From contig SCMQ01000001.1 in assembly GCA_005503335.1 (NCBI GenBank), positions 124,001 to 188,000 on the forward strand: a DNA stretch of 64,000 nucleotides, in the 5' to 3' direction. Origin of the DNA: Comamonadaceae bacterium 2FH. GTDB taxonomy: Bacteria; Pseudomonadota; Gammaproteobacteria; Burkholderiales; Burkholderiaceae_C. The notes below the pieces were generated by a model. The model worked only from the letters and a program-made list of their open reading frames with translations, did not search any database and was not told the origin of the DNA. Position numbers and translations under genes: made by a program. This document shows, piece after piece, positions 1 through 8,060 of this stretch (within the stretch, counting starts at the first letter, position 1; every line of letters starts with the position of its first letter).

Positions 1-1
1 G

Positions 2-280
2 GTGCTGTCGATCATCCCGTTCAAGGACGAGGATGACGCTATCTTGAAGGGCAACGACACGGAGTACGGCCTGGCCGCGGCCGTCTGGACGCGGGATGTC
101 AGTCGGGCGCACAGGGTGGCGCGCGCCCTGAAATCGGGCCGCGTCTGGATCAACACCTATGCGGAAACCGATCCCGTAATGTCGATCGGAGGCTACAAAC
201 AGTCCGGTTTTGGCCGTGAAATGGGGCCGGAGACGATCGAGGCATACACCCAGACGAAATCTGTTCTTATGCGGTTGTGA
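2..280 (+). CDS. Aldehyde dehydrogenase, C-terminal part (cut by window edge)
   Basis: This is the last 92 residues of an NAD(P)-dependent aldehyde dehydrogenase, which oxidises an aldehyde to the carboxylate. The read begins inside the conserved block LSIIPFKDEDDAI and continues through EYGLAAAVWTRD, SGRVWINTY and GGYKQSGFGRE, all typical of the C-terminal half of the family. The catalytic Cys and Glu lie upstream of the window. The reading frame is open to the left edge, so no real start is present. The substrate cannot be deduced; SDR genes follow downstream on both strands. Confidence 0.93.
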   Translation: MLSIIPFKDEDDAILKGNDTEYGLAAAVWTRDVSRAHRVARALKSGRVWINTYAETDPVMSIGGYKQSGFGREMGPETIEAYTQTKSVLMRL

Positions 281-528
281 GAGTGGTCCGACGGGTCCCG
301 TTGCCTCTGGGCCTGCTGCCCTGGACTCAGGGCAATGGACAACCTCGCCGACCTTTGGGGCAGAGCGCTTCGGCGCCACGGTCAGCGCGATCGCCCGAAG
401 ATTGGCCGTCTGGCTGACGAATGGCTGTTTCGGGCCCGCATTCTTCATCTTCGCCAGACGCGCGCTTCGATGCTGCCCACCCAAGGCAGGAGCATCATGC
501 GTGGATCGCGCGCCGGGATCTGTGCGGA

Positions 529-552
529 GGGACGCCTGGTAACAGGCGTCCC
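529..552 (+). other. Perfect 10-bp hairpin ahead of the intron
   Basis: GGGACGCCTG (529-538) and CAGGCGTCCC (543-552) pair perfectly around a GTAA loop, ten bases upstream of the intron start. It could be the terminator of the aldehyde dehydrogenase transcript, although no T-tract follows. Some bacterial group II introns insert just after such stem-loops, which would fit, but the intron class was not established. Confidence 0.5.
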
Positions 553-561
553 TACCGCGAT

Positions 562-1794
562 GTGCGCCCAGCATGGGCGCGAACCTGCGGGTGCAAGTCC
601 CGCCACGAGCTGGTCACAGTGAGTGAAGTGAAGCGCAACTGCATGAGGGTGACCGAGTGTGGGGAGGAAGCGTGGAGCGTAAATCGTGAGCCGATGGACA
701 AAAACTGCATAGAAGGCGACGCCGAGCAGGGCGAGCGGGCATCGATCCGCAAAGCTCTTGTGACCAAAGCGAAGCGGCGTAGATGCGGCGGCTGTGCGAT
801 GAAGGTTCCGACCGGGCACCAGCGGCGGCCATACAGCGCCACCCGTTTGGCAACATCATCATCCGCACCAAGCGCTTTGAGTTCCCGGTAGATCGTCCGT
901 GGCCGCTTCCAATGTTTGAGCTGAATCGCTCGTAGACGGTGGCGCAACCATTTGTCCAGCCTGCGCCAGACTTGTGGTGTTTGCGCCAGTCCGAAGTACG
1001 CCTTCCAACCCAGCAGGTAAGGCCTGAGCTGTTCCACCACTTGCTCCATGCTGCGCCCGCCCGAGCGCCCCGTGAGTTGCCGGACCCGGGCTTTGAAGTT
1101 CGCCAGTGCCTTGTCGGCCACCTTGCATTTCACCTCGCGGCCCTGGGCTACCCACAGCGCGTACCCCAGGAACTTGCGCCCGAAGGCGCTACCCACAGCA
1201 CTCTTGGCTTCATTGATCTGAAGCTTCAGCTTGCCGTACAGCGTCCTGAGCCACGCCATCACCCGCTCGCCTGCCTTCATGCTGCTGACGTAGACATTGC
1301 AGTCATCGGCATACCTCGCGAAGCTGTAGCCCCGCGCCTCCAACGCTTTGTCCACTTCGTCCAACAGCACGTTAGCCATCAACGGGCTCAGCGGACCGCC
1401 TTGCGGCGTGCCCTGTTGGCGTTCCACCTTCACCCCGTCCATGATCCCGGCGTTCAGATACGCTCGGATGAGCCGTAGGACGGCCTCGTCCGGAATGCGC
1501 CGCCTGAGCCGGTCGACAAGAATGTCGTGATTGACCCGGTCAAAGAATTTGGCCAGGTCCACGTCTACAACCACGCGCTTGCCCGCCTGGACGTACGCAC
1601 GCGCGGCTTTCACCGCGTCGTGCGCACTCCTGGCGCAACAGCGCCATGTTGCTCAACAGTGTGCTGACCGTTGCCTACTTCGACCGGATGGGGATACCCC
1701 GGCTCTCATGACCTCAAACTCTCGAACCGCCGGGTGCGGGCCCGCATGCCCGGTGGTGTGGCAGGGGCGCCTCCTATTGCTGGGGGGCCCCTAT
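562..1794 (+). mobile_element. Group II intron, internally rearranged
   Basis: The 5' end GTGCGCCCAGCATGGGCG (from 562) has the GUGCG start typical of group II introns. The 3' end carries a domain V-like hairpin at 1724-1759 (GAACCGCCGGGTGCGG paired with CGCATGCCCGGTGGT) followed by a domain VI-like stem ending at CTAT, about 1794. Both ribozyme ends are on the plus strand. The middle of the maturase gene runs on the minus strand (818-1631), and most of its N-terminal coding region is missing. The element therefore cannot make its own maturase. The exact 3' splice site is an estimate. Confidence 0.85.
806..1711 (+). pseudogene. Group II intron reverse transcriptase/maturase, broken by an inversion
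   Basis: The minus-strand frame across 1631-818 encodes RSAHDAVKAARA, the GTPQGGPLSPLMANV block, the catalytic YADD and a domain X ending ALYGRRW. The expected preceding residues FRPG (806-817) and the expected following residues WRNS...AYFDRMGIPRLS, ending at 1711, are on the plus strand. Flipping 818-1631 restores an unbroken frame at both joints: FRPG-RSAHDAV and GRRW-WRNSAM. The roughly 115 residues that normally precede FRPG are absent. The minus-strand frame runs on to 552, but beyond GRRW it is unrelated sequence. Confidence 0.88.
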
Positions 1795-1810
1795 GCCGAT
1801 TGAGCCATGG

Positions 1811-1846
1811 CTATGAAGGCAACCCCGGAGCGGGGGGGCTTCATAG
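1811..1846. terminator. Hairpin between intron and SDR gene
   Basis: CTATGAAG (1811-1818) pairs with CTTCATAG (1839-1846), with an inner CCCCG/CGGGG stem (1823-1827 with 1831-1835). It lies just beyond the stop codon of the minus-strand SDR gene and probably ends its transcript. There is no clear T-tract, so the call rests on position and stem strength. Confidence 0.5.
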
Positions 1847-1852
1847 CGGAGC

Positions 1853-2692
1853 TCAGATGCGATTCAAGACGCGGCCGCCGTCCACCAGGATGCACTCGCC
1901 GGTGATGAAGCTCGACTCCTCGGAGGCGAGGAACAGCGCCAGGTTCGCAACGTCCCAGCCCGTACCCTGGCGTCCCAGGGGCACCTTGGCGCTGCGCTCG
2001 GCGTTGAGATCTTCACGCGACTTGTTGAACTGGCGCGAGCGGGTCTCGACCGCCATGGGGGTGCCGATCAGGCCGGGCATGATGCAGTTGACGCGGATGT
2101 TGAACTTCGCGTTCTGCAGGGCAAGCTGCTCGGTCATCGCGTTCACGCCGGCCTTCGTCGCCTTGTAGGCGACGTACGGATACAGGCCGACCGCGGCGGC
2201 GGAGCCGACGTTGATGATCGAGCCCGAGCGCTGCTCGCGCATGATGGCGAGCGCGTGCTTGCAGGTGAAGGCGGTGCCGCGCAGGTTGGTGCGGTAGATG
2301 TTGTCGAACCGCTCCTCGGTGATCTCCATCAGGTCGGCGTCGCCACCGCCGAGACTCACGCCCACGTTGTTGTGCAGGACATCCAGCGATCCCCAGCGAC
2401 GCTTGGCTTCCGTGATCGCGGCGATGATGTCCGCTTCGCGCTGGATGTCCGCCTTGAAGGCAATCGCCTCGCCGCCTTCCTTGCGGATCATCTCGGCCGT
2501 CTCTTCGGCCGAGTCGATGGAGCGGTTGACGGCCAGCACGCGGGCGCCCTCGCGCGCGAATCGAATGGCGGCGGCCCGGCCGTTGCCCAATCCTTCGCCG
2601 GGGCTTTGCCCTGCGCCAATGACGACCGCGACTTTGCCGTCCAGTCTCTTCGAAGCGGTCCAGCCAGGACCGCGATCAGTTGAATTATCCAT
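1853..2692 (-). CDS. SDR family NAD(P)-dependent oxidoreductase
   Basis: This is a classical short-chain dehydrogenase/reductase of about 279 residues, cytoplasmic, oxidising a hydroxyl or reducing a carbonyl. The start ATG at 2692 (MDNSTDRG) was chosen over the longer open frame to 2761 because it gives the usual family length. The dinucleotide-binding motif is a stretched form of TGxxxGxG (GAGQSPGEGLGNG). HNNVG follows, then the catalytic Ser in INVGSAAAVG and Tyr/Lys in YKATK. It is convergent with the intron and divergent from the next SDR gene, with a 186-bp shared upstream region. The substrate is unknown. Confidence 0.9.
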   Translation of the reverse strand: MDNSTDRGPGWTASKRLDGKVAVVIGAGQSPGEGLGNGRAAAIRFAREGARVLAVNRSIDSAEETAEMIRKEGGEAIAFKADIQREADIIAAITEAKRRWGSLDVLHNNVGVSLGGGDADLMEITEERFDNIYRTNLRGTAFTCKHALAIMREQRSGSIINVGSAAAVGLYPYVAYKATKAGVNAMTEQLALQNAKFNIRVNCIMPGLIGTPMAVETRSRQFNKSREDLNAERSAKVPLGRQGTGWDVANLALFLASEESSFITGECILVDGGRVLNRI

Positions 2693-2878
2693 GTTCGTGT
2701 CTCGCTCATGTAAAAGGGATGAAATGCGCTCGCTTCCGTCAGAACAACGCAGCGCGAGCACGCTTACGGGCCTTATCCGTCGGTTGTCGGTGGCACAGAA
2801 GCAATGGTATCATTGGTTTCGTCTCTCGCTACAAGTTTCATTGGTTGGAACCATTGGAAGGACTTAAGAGGAAAGCGT

Positions 2879-3652
2879 ATGGATCTAGGAATCAAAGGAA
2901 AGCTGGCGCTCGTGACAGCCTCCAGTGGAGGCATGGGCAGGAACATCGCCCATGCCCTGGCCGCGGAGGGTGCAAACGTCGTGCTGTTCGCTCGCACCGA
3001 GGAGAAGCTGCGCGCCGTGGCCCAGGAAATCGAGCAAAGGCACGGCGTCAGGGCGATCACGGTGGCGGGCAGCATGACCGATCGAGCGGACGTGGAGCGC
3101 CTTGCGGAGAAGCTGAGGGAGCACGGAGGCGCCGACATCGTTGTCCTGGTCAGCGGTCGGCCTCCCAACCCGCTGCGTGACACGCTCGAAGAAACGGAGC
3201 AGGCGCGATGGGACGAGGCCTACCGCAGCCAGCTTTGGGGCGTCATCGAGGTCGTCAATGGCGTGGTGCCGCAGATGCTGGATCGAGGGTGGGGGCGCAT
3301 CATCGCCGTCACCTCGGCCTCCGCCAAGCAGCCTATGGCGGTCCACGCTCTGTCCACCGTGTTCCGCGCGGGTGTCACCGCCTACATGAAGGGGCTGGCC
3401 AATGAACTCGGTCCCAAAGGCATCACGGTCAACTGCGTGGCGCCTGCCCTCATAGACACGTCGCATCGCACCGGGGCGTCGGCGTACACCGAGGCCCAGG
3501 CCGCCTATCGCAAGAAACTCACGCCGCTGGGCCGAATGGGCAGCCAGGAGGAGCTGTGCGGTGTCATTGCCTTCCTGGCCTCCATGCAGGCCGGCTTCGT
3601 CACCGGGTCGACCGTGGCGGTCGAGGGGGGAATGATCGGCGCTCTGTTCTGA
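2879..3652 (+). CDS. SDR family protein with altered active site
   Basis: This is a 257-residue SDR-fold protein. ATG 2879 is preceded by AAGAGGAA; an upstream in-frame start at 2804 has no such site. The cofactor region is VTASSGGMGRNIA and the Ser position is VTSASAK. Where YxxxK is expected the sequence reads LSTVFRAG, so by alignment Tyr and Lys appear replaced by Ser and Arg. The C-terminal blocks ITVNCVAPALIDT and TGSTVAVEGG are normal. Related SDR proteins with non-YxxxK sites exist, so it may have another activity or bind a ligand only. It is divergent from the preceding SDR gene. Confidence 0.88.
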   Translation: MDLGIKGKLALVTASSGGMGRNIAHALAAEGANVVLFARTEEKLRAVAQEIEQRHGVRAITVAGSMTDRADVERLAEKLREHGGADIVVLVSGRPPNPLRDTLEETEQARWDEAYRSQLWGVIEVVNGVVPQMLDRGWGRIIAVTSASAKQPMAVHALSTVFRAGVTAYMKGLANELGPKGITVNCVAPALIDTSHRTGASAYTEAQAAYRKKLTPLGRMGSQEELCGVIAFLASMQAGFVTGSTVAVEGGMIGALF

Positions 3653-3660
3653 ATGGGCCC

Positions 3661-4410
3661 TCAGCCGGCGGCGAGTTCGCCCTTGCCGCCGAATTGAAGT
3701 GAGATCTCGGCCGCCGCCTGTTTCGCCAACTTGATGAACTCCTTCTCGTGCATCTGGATGCGCACGGACGGCCCGTTCACGGTGATGCAGTAGCGCACCT
3801 GTTCATTGATGTCCCAGATGGGGGCGGAGATCGCTGAAAGGCCCAGCAACCGCTCGCCGTGGGAAATCGCATAACCGCACTGGCGAATGGTCGCAAGTTC
3901 CGCAAGCAAGTCGGACTGCGTACGCTTGGTGACGCGAGCAACCGAAGGCAGGATCGGAGAGAGCTCGCTCTTGGTCATGAACGCCATCAAGGTCTTCGAC
4001 GCAGAACCTCCCTGGAGTGGCATCTGCTCACCCGGTTGAATGACGCTGCGCAAGGGGGATGCCGAAGTCGCGACCGCGTCTATGCAAACCCGGTTGCGGC
4101 CGACGACGGTGTGAATTGCGACCGTCTCCTTGGTCTTCTCGGCCAGATCCGTCATGACGGGACGCGCGATCTCTCGAATGTCGAGAGTGCTCTTGACAAG
4201 GCCCGCGAGTCGGGTGAAGCGGAAAGATAGGCAATAGCGCTGGTCCGCGAGGCGAACAAGATAGCCGGATTGCTCAAGACTGCGGACGATGCGGAAAGCG
4301 GTCGACTTCGGTAGTTCGATCCTGTCTGCGATCTCCTGCAGGGTCAAACTCGTCTTCGTGGCAGTAAAACTCTCGAATACCGCGAGGATCCGTTGAACCG
4401 AACGCATCAT
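3661..4410 (-). CDS. IclR family transcriptional regulator (copy 1)
   Basis: This is a 249-residue IclR-type regulator. An N-terminal winged helix (residues 1-70, with LTLQEIADRIELPKSTAFRIVRSL) is followed by the GAF-like effector domain containing IHTVVGRNRVCID and GERLLGLSAISAPI. It is about three quarters identical by eye to the product at 5091-5852, implying a local duplication. It probably controls the neighbouring dehydrogenase genes. An 8-bp inverted repeat lies 21 bp upstream of the start codon (4431-4453). The effector is unknown. Confidence 0.93.
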   Translation of the reverse strand: MMRSVQRILAVFESFTATKTSLTLQEIADRIELPKSTAFRIVRSLEQSGYLVRLADQRYCLSFRFTRLAGLVKSTLDIREIARPVMTDLAEKTKETVAIHTVVGRNRVCIDAVATSASPLRSVIQPGEQMPLQGGSASKTLMAFMTKSELSPILPSVARVTKRTQSDLLAELATIRQCGYAISHGERLLGLSAISAPIWDINEQVRYCITVNGPSVRIQMHEKEFIKLAKQAAAEISLQFGGKGELAAG

Positions 4411-4430
4411 ATGGGGGGCCGTGTGTTGAA

Positions 4431-4453
4431 CATCTGCATTAAACGTGCAGATG
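4431..4453. promoter_or_regulatory. Inverted repeat upstream of IclR copy 1
   Basis: CATCTGCA (4431-4438) and TGCAGATG (4446-4453) form a perfect 8-bp dyad with a 7-bp spacer, just upstream of the regulator start. The size and position suit an IclR autoregulatory operator. The repeat differs from the one upstream of the paralogue. Confidence 0.5.
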
Positions 4454-4522
4454 ATACCTGTACGGCCGGCCCGGGGGGCGCTGGCTGGAATCGACGACCG
4501 GTCCGAGAGTCGCCGACCTTGT

Positions 4523-5083
4523 TCAGGAGCCCTCGGGCGGCCGGTGGTGTTCCGGCCACAGCAGCTTCACCACTTCCCTTTGCCGGCCGTAGGCGAAGCA
4601 GCTGTCGATCTTCGTCGGGGTGCCGTCGGCGCCGATAGTGCGGACCCGCTCCGGATTCAAGCCCCGGATGCCCTGCAGCGCTGTCGTGCCCATGGGGATC
4701 AGCATTTCCATCAGGTGGGTGCAGCTCGCGGCGCCGCGAAGCCGCTCTTTGACCTTGGCCGACCAGCCGCGCGCGATCCGCTCCCCGACCAGGACAGACA
4801 GTGTGTCCTCGGCTTGCTTGCACAGGCTCCATGGCGTCACGTCCGATGCCGCAGCGATCTCCTGCACGACGTAGTCCTTGTCCACGGTCATGCGGATCCA
4901 GAGGTCGTGCAATGCCTGGCCGGCGGGAATCGGGTCTGGAGAACTGGGGCGCTGGAACGGGAAGGGTTTGCGGTCAATCAGGTGCGCCTCGACGTCATAA
5001 AGTCCGTCGTCACGCAAGTAGGCGCGCATGTCTATGACGCGATGGTGAATCTCGCGCCGAGAGCTCGGTTCGTATAGCGGCAT
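4523..5083 (-). CDS. DUF2889 family protein
   Basis: This 186-residue protein shows the hallmarks of DUF2889: RREIHHRVIDMRAYLRDDGLYDVEAHLIDRKPF near the N-terminus, RMTVDKDYVVQEI in the middle, and a conserved Cys-His patch ASCTHLMEML. The family is widespread in proteobacterial catabolic loci and has no assigned reaction. It has no signal peptide or membrane segment. It lies between two IclR paralogues, all on the minus strand, with only a 7-bp gap from the upstream regulator gene. Confidence 0.88.
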   Translation of the reverse strand: MPLYEPSSRREIHHRVIDMRAYLRDDGLYDVEAHLIDRKPFPFQRPSSPDPIPAGQALHDLWIRMTVDKDYVVQEIAAASDVTPWSLCKQAEDTLSVLVGERIARGWSAKVKERLRGAASCTHLMEMLIPMGTTALQGIRGLNPERVRTIGADGTPTKIDSCFAYGRQREVVKLLWPEHHRPPEGS

Positions 5084-5090
5084 CGTGACT

Positions 5091-5852
5091 TCAGGAGGAA
5101 TGGCTTGGGATTGCAGGCCCTGTCGGGGCGCCGAACTGCAGCGAAATGTCGGCCGCCGCGCGTCGCACCAGCGTGATGAACTCCGTCTCGCGCACCTGAA
5201 GGCGCACCGAAGGACCGTTCAAGGTCAAGCAATACCGTACCTGCTCGTTGATGTCGAGGATGGGGGCGGAAATCGCCGACAGGCCGAGCAGGCGCTCACC
5301 ATGAGATACGGCATAGCCCTGTCGTCGGATCTTTTCAAGCTCCGCAAGCAAGTCACTCTGGCTGCGCTTGCTCGCCCGTGCCGCGGCGGCCAGGATCGGG
5401 CCAAGCTCTTGCTGCGCCATGTAGGCCATGAGCGTCTTGGATCCGGAGCCCCCCACGAGAGGAAATTGCTCGCCGGGCTGTATGACGGTGCGCAGCTGCG
5501 TCGTAGCAGTCGCCAACGAGTCGATACATACGCGGTTACGCCCCACGACGGTGTGAATTCCCACCATCTCCTGCGTCTTGTCCGCCAGCTCCATCATGAT
5601 CGGGCGCGCGATCTCCCGAATGTCCAACGTGCTCTTGACCAGGCCTGCAAGGCGGGTGAAGCGGAAAGAGAGGCAGTAGCGCTGGTCCTCCAGCCGAACC
5701 AGGTATCCGGCTCGCTCGAGGCTTCCGACGATGCGAAAAGCCGTCGACTTCGGCAACTCGATCCGGTCGGCGATTTCCTGCAGTGTCAGCGTCGTCTTGG
5801 TCGGCGCGAAGCTCTCGAAGACCGAAAGGATCCGTTGAACGGAACGCATCAT
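5091..5852 (-). CDS. IclR family transcriptional regulator (copy 2)
   Basis: This 253-residue IclR regulator has the same architecture and nearly the same helix-turn-helix as copy 1 (MMRSVQRIL.VFESF, LTLQEIADRIELPKSTAFRIV). The effector half diverges more (VAIHTV versus VGIHTV; SASPLRSV versus TTQLRTV), as expected for duplicates responding to different ligands. It precedes the DUF2889 gene in the same direction and is probably co-transcribed with it. A perfect dyad at 5924-5940 is a possible operator. Confidence 0.93.
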   Translation of the reverse strand: MMRSVQRILSVFESFAPTKTTLTLQEIADRIELPKSTAFRIVGSLERAGYLVRLEDQRYCLSFRFTRLAGLVKSTLDIREIARPIMMELADKTQEMVGIHTVVGRNRVCIDSLATATTQLRTVIQPGEQFPLVGGSGSKTLMAYMAQQELGPILAAAARASKRSQSDLLAELEKIRRQGYAVSHGERLLGLSAISAPILDINEQVRYCLTLNGPSVRLQVRETEFITLVRRAAADISLQFGAPTGPAIPSHSS

Positions 5853-5923
5853 AGGGCGGCTAAAAGAAATCTCATGTCAGTGCAAGATCGGCAACTCGCT
5901 CCTTCTTGTGCATTATAAGATAG

Positions 5924-5940
5924 GTTCCGTTCATCGGAAC
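5924..5940. promoter_or_regulatory. Inverted repeat upstream of IclR copy 2
   Basis: GTTCCG (5924-5929), spacer TTCAT, CGGAAC (5935-5940) is a perfect dyad about 70 bp upstream of the start codon. It is a plausible IclR operator. Confidence 0.45.
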
Positions 5941-6005
5941 GGTGACTAATAAATGAAATCATGAGCTTCGGCGGAGTGCTCTGCAAGTTTCTACGTCGCC
6001 CCACA

Positions 6006-6359
6006 ATCAGCGACAGCCATGAGGGCATCAAGATGGCATCTGCCAAGGTCTTGAAGGCCACTTGGCCGCGCTGCCGGGTGCACTTCATGTGCAACCGCCC
6101 TGGCGCATGCGGGTAAGATCCAGCGGCGCATGGTGTCGGCCGAGGCCGCCCGGGATCAATGGCTCCCGTGGCCGACCAACTGCGAGCCAGGCTCCCCAAG
6201 CTCAGCGCCTTCATGGACAGTGCCGAATACGATGTGCTGGCCTTCATGACCTTCCCCAGAGCGCACTGGGCCCAGATCTACAGCTCCAATCCGCTGGAAC
6301 GCCTCAACGCCGAGATCAAGCGCAGGACCAACGTGGTGGGCATCTTCCCCAACGACTAG
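6006..6359 (+). pseudogene. IS256 family transposase fragment, frameshifted
   Basis: Pieces of an IS256-type DDE transposase are legible in three frames. ISDSHEGIKMASAKVLKATWPRCRVHF lies from 6006, ALAHAGKIQRRMVSAEAARDQW in the next frame, and VADQLRARLPKL...NPLERLNAEIKRRTNVVGIFPND ends at a stop at 6359. The N-terminal two thirds and the last part beyond GIFPN are missing. It is a decayed relic with no recognisable terminal repeats. Confidence 0.85.
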
Positions 6360-6721
6360 TCGGGCAAATCAGTGATGCCGTCATCTCCCGACGTGGCGTC
6401 GCCTGAAAGATTCCACCCTTGTTCGACCCATTCGAGTAGCTCGAGGAGGATTTGCTCGCCGCTCACGCATATGTCCGCGGTATCCGACCAGCAGTTGTCG
6501 GCAATGTCCCAGCCGAGCGATCGTTTGTATTCGCGACCGTTCATGAGGGCAAAACGCGTCACCCACTGCTCCAGGCTTTCCAGGCCAAACGGATGCTGAG
6601 TTGCTGCGAGTGCTCGCTGCACCGCAAACGCCGGACTGCGCACACTTGGCGATGGCGCGGACAGAGCTTGAGTGACTGCGACAAGAAGCTTGGTAGCTAT
6701 GTCCTCGGTGTGTTGACCCAA
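6356..6721 (-). CDS. Hypothetical protein
   Basis: A 121-residue soluble acidic protein starting at a TTG (6721) preceded by GGGAGA. It contains GREYKRSLGWDIADNCWSDTADICVSGEQILLELLEWVEQGW and has no signal or membrane segment. I do not recognise the family. Its end overlaps the IS256 relic by 4 bp. The base composition is somewhat lower in GC than its neighbours, which suggests accessory DNA. Confidence 0.5.
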   Translation of the reverse strand: MGQHTEDIATKLLVAVTQALSAPSPSVRSPAFAVQRALAATQHPFGLESLEQWVTRFALMNGREYKRSLGWDIADNCWSDTADICVSGEQILLELLEWVEQGWNLSGDATSGDDGITDLPD

Positions 6722-6958
6722 TGTGATTCTCCCGTTCGCCGTTGAGCAGAAAGACCATCTTTCGCACTGGCTAACCTGGAATTCGTACGTTTTCGCGAGT
6801 TTTTAAGCCGTGGTCGAAAAAATCCTCAAAGCTCAGCAGAAGAACCAGCTGCTTTCGGCTTTCGCCCCACCAGCGATTTCGTGATCAGGGACTACGAGGC
6901 TCGGCATCAGCAGCTCGTTTTGTGCGTTTTCGCGAGGCCATTCGGCCCCCTTGTAGCT

Positions 6959-6965
6959 CTCACTC
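6959..6965. repeat. Target-site duplication, left copy
   Basis: CTCACTC immediately left of the IS21 terminus is repeated exactly at 13120-13126 immediately right of the other terminus. Confidence 0.8.
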
Positions 6966-6970
6966 TGCGT

Positions 6971-7036
6971 ATTTCAGCGATCGCGGACGGTCGTTTCAAG
7001 CTGATCATGGACGGCATTTCAGCATGATCGTGGACG
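6971..7036. repeat. IS21 left subterminal repeats (3 copies)
   Basis: Three degenerate copies of TTTCAGC.TGATCGTGGACG are at 6971-6989, 6993-7013 and 7016-7036, inverted relative to those at the right end. One further copy in the opposite orientation lies at 7078-7099. Confidence 0.75.
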
Positions 7037-7287
7037 GTCGCGGGGGTGCGTGAGCAACGGGGTGGATGGTATCTCAATCGTCCACGATCAGCCTGAAACG
7101 TGGGGCGTTATCCACGCTGGCGCGCCAGCGCCGGGGTGGGTAACGCTGCGCCGAAGGCGATTGATTTGTGGGCCGGCTTTGAGGCAGGCTTGTCCACGGC
7201 GGCGGGCGTCGCTTGCGACGAACGACCGCCGCGGTGGGCAAGCCGTGTGCAAGGCCAGGCCGGTGGCATTCAGACTGCGCGAAGCGC

Positions 7288-8022
7288 TCATGACGCGGCC
7301 CTCCTTCTCATCGACTCGCCCTTGAGCGCGATCTTGTGCGCACCGTGCACGATGCGGTCCAGGATCGCATCGGCCAGCGTCGGATCGCCCAGCCACTCGT
7401 GCCACGCCGACACCGGCAGCTGGCTGGTGATCAGCGTCGAGCGCGCGCCCACGCGGTCGTCCAGCAGCTCCAGCAGGTCGTTGCGCTCCCCCGGCTCCAG
7501 GGGGGCGATGGCGAAGTCGTCAAGGCAGATCAAATCGATGCGCGCCAGCTGCGCCAGCCGCTTGGACAGGCTGCCGTCGCCGTGGGCCACGCGCAGCTCC
7601 TGCAGCAGCCTGGGGGCGCGCGTATAGAGCACGGAGAAGCCCGAGCGCGCGGCCTGCTGCGCCAGCGCACAGGCCAGCCAGGTCTTGCCCACGCCGGTGG
7701 CGCCGGTGATCAGCACGTTGTGGCCGTGGCGCAGCCACTCGCCCGAGGCCAGCGCGGTGATCAGCGAGCGGTCCAGGCCGCGCGAAGCGCGCCAATCGAT
7801 GTCCTCGATGCAGGCGCCCGAGACCTTCAGTCGGGCGGCCTTGAGCAGGCGCTCGAGCCGCTTGCCATCGCGCCAATCGACCTCGTGCTGCACCAGCAGG
7901 GCCAGGCGCTCCTCGAAGGCCAGCGCCGCCGCCGCGCTGCTGATGGCCTGCTCTCGCAGCGCATGGACCATGCCGTCCAGGCGCAGGCTGCGCAGCTGGT
8001 TCAGGGTGTGTTCATTGAGCAA
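7288..8022 (-). CDS. istB: IS21 family transposition helper ATPase IstB
   Basis: This 244-residue DnaA/DnaC-like AAA+ ATPase assists the IstA transposase in target selection and strand transfer. The Walker A is GATGVGKTWLA, Walker B is LICLDDFA, and LITSQLPVSAWHEW is the usual IstB sensor region. It is intact and lies 38 bp downstream of the istA remnant. Confidence 0.95.
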   Translation of the reverse strand: MLNEHTLNQLRSLRLDGMVHALREQAISSAAAALAFEERLALLVQHEVDWRDGKRLERLLKAARLKVSGACIEDIDWRASRGLDRSLITALASGEWLRHGHNVLITGATGVGKTWLACALAQQAARSGFSVLYTRAPRLLQELRVAHGDGSLSKRLAQLARIDLICLDDFAIAPLEPGERNDLLELLDDRVGARSTLITSQLPVSAWHEWLGDPTLADAILDRIVHGAHKIALKGESMRRRAAS

Positions 8023-8060
8023 AGTGTTCTCCTTGGGACAGGTTGGAGGGTTGAGGGGAT

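Noticed and set aside
552-1613. Retron or defence-type reverse transcriptase
   Set aside because: The motifs (YADD, GTPQGG, the WRNS...GIPRLS tail) and the flanking domain V identify a group II intron maturase.
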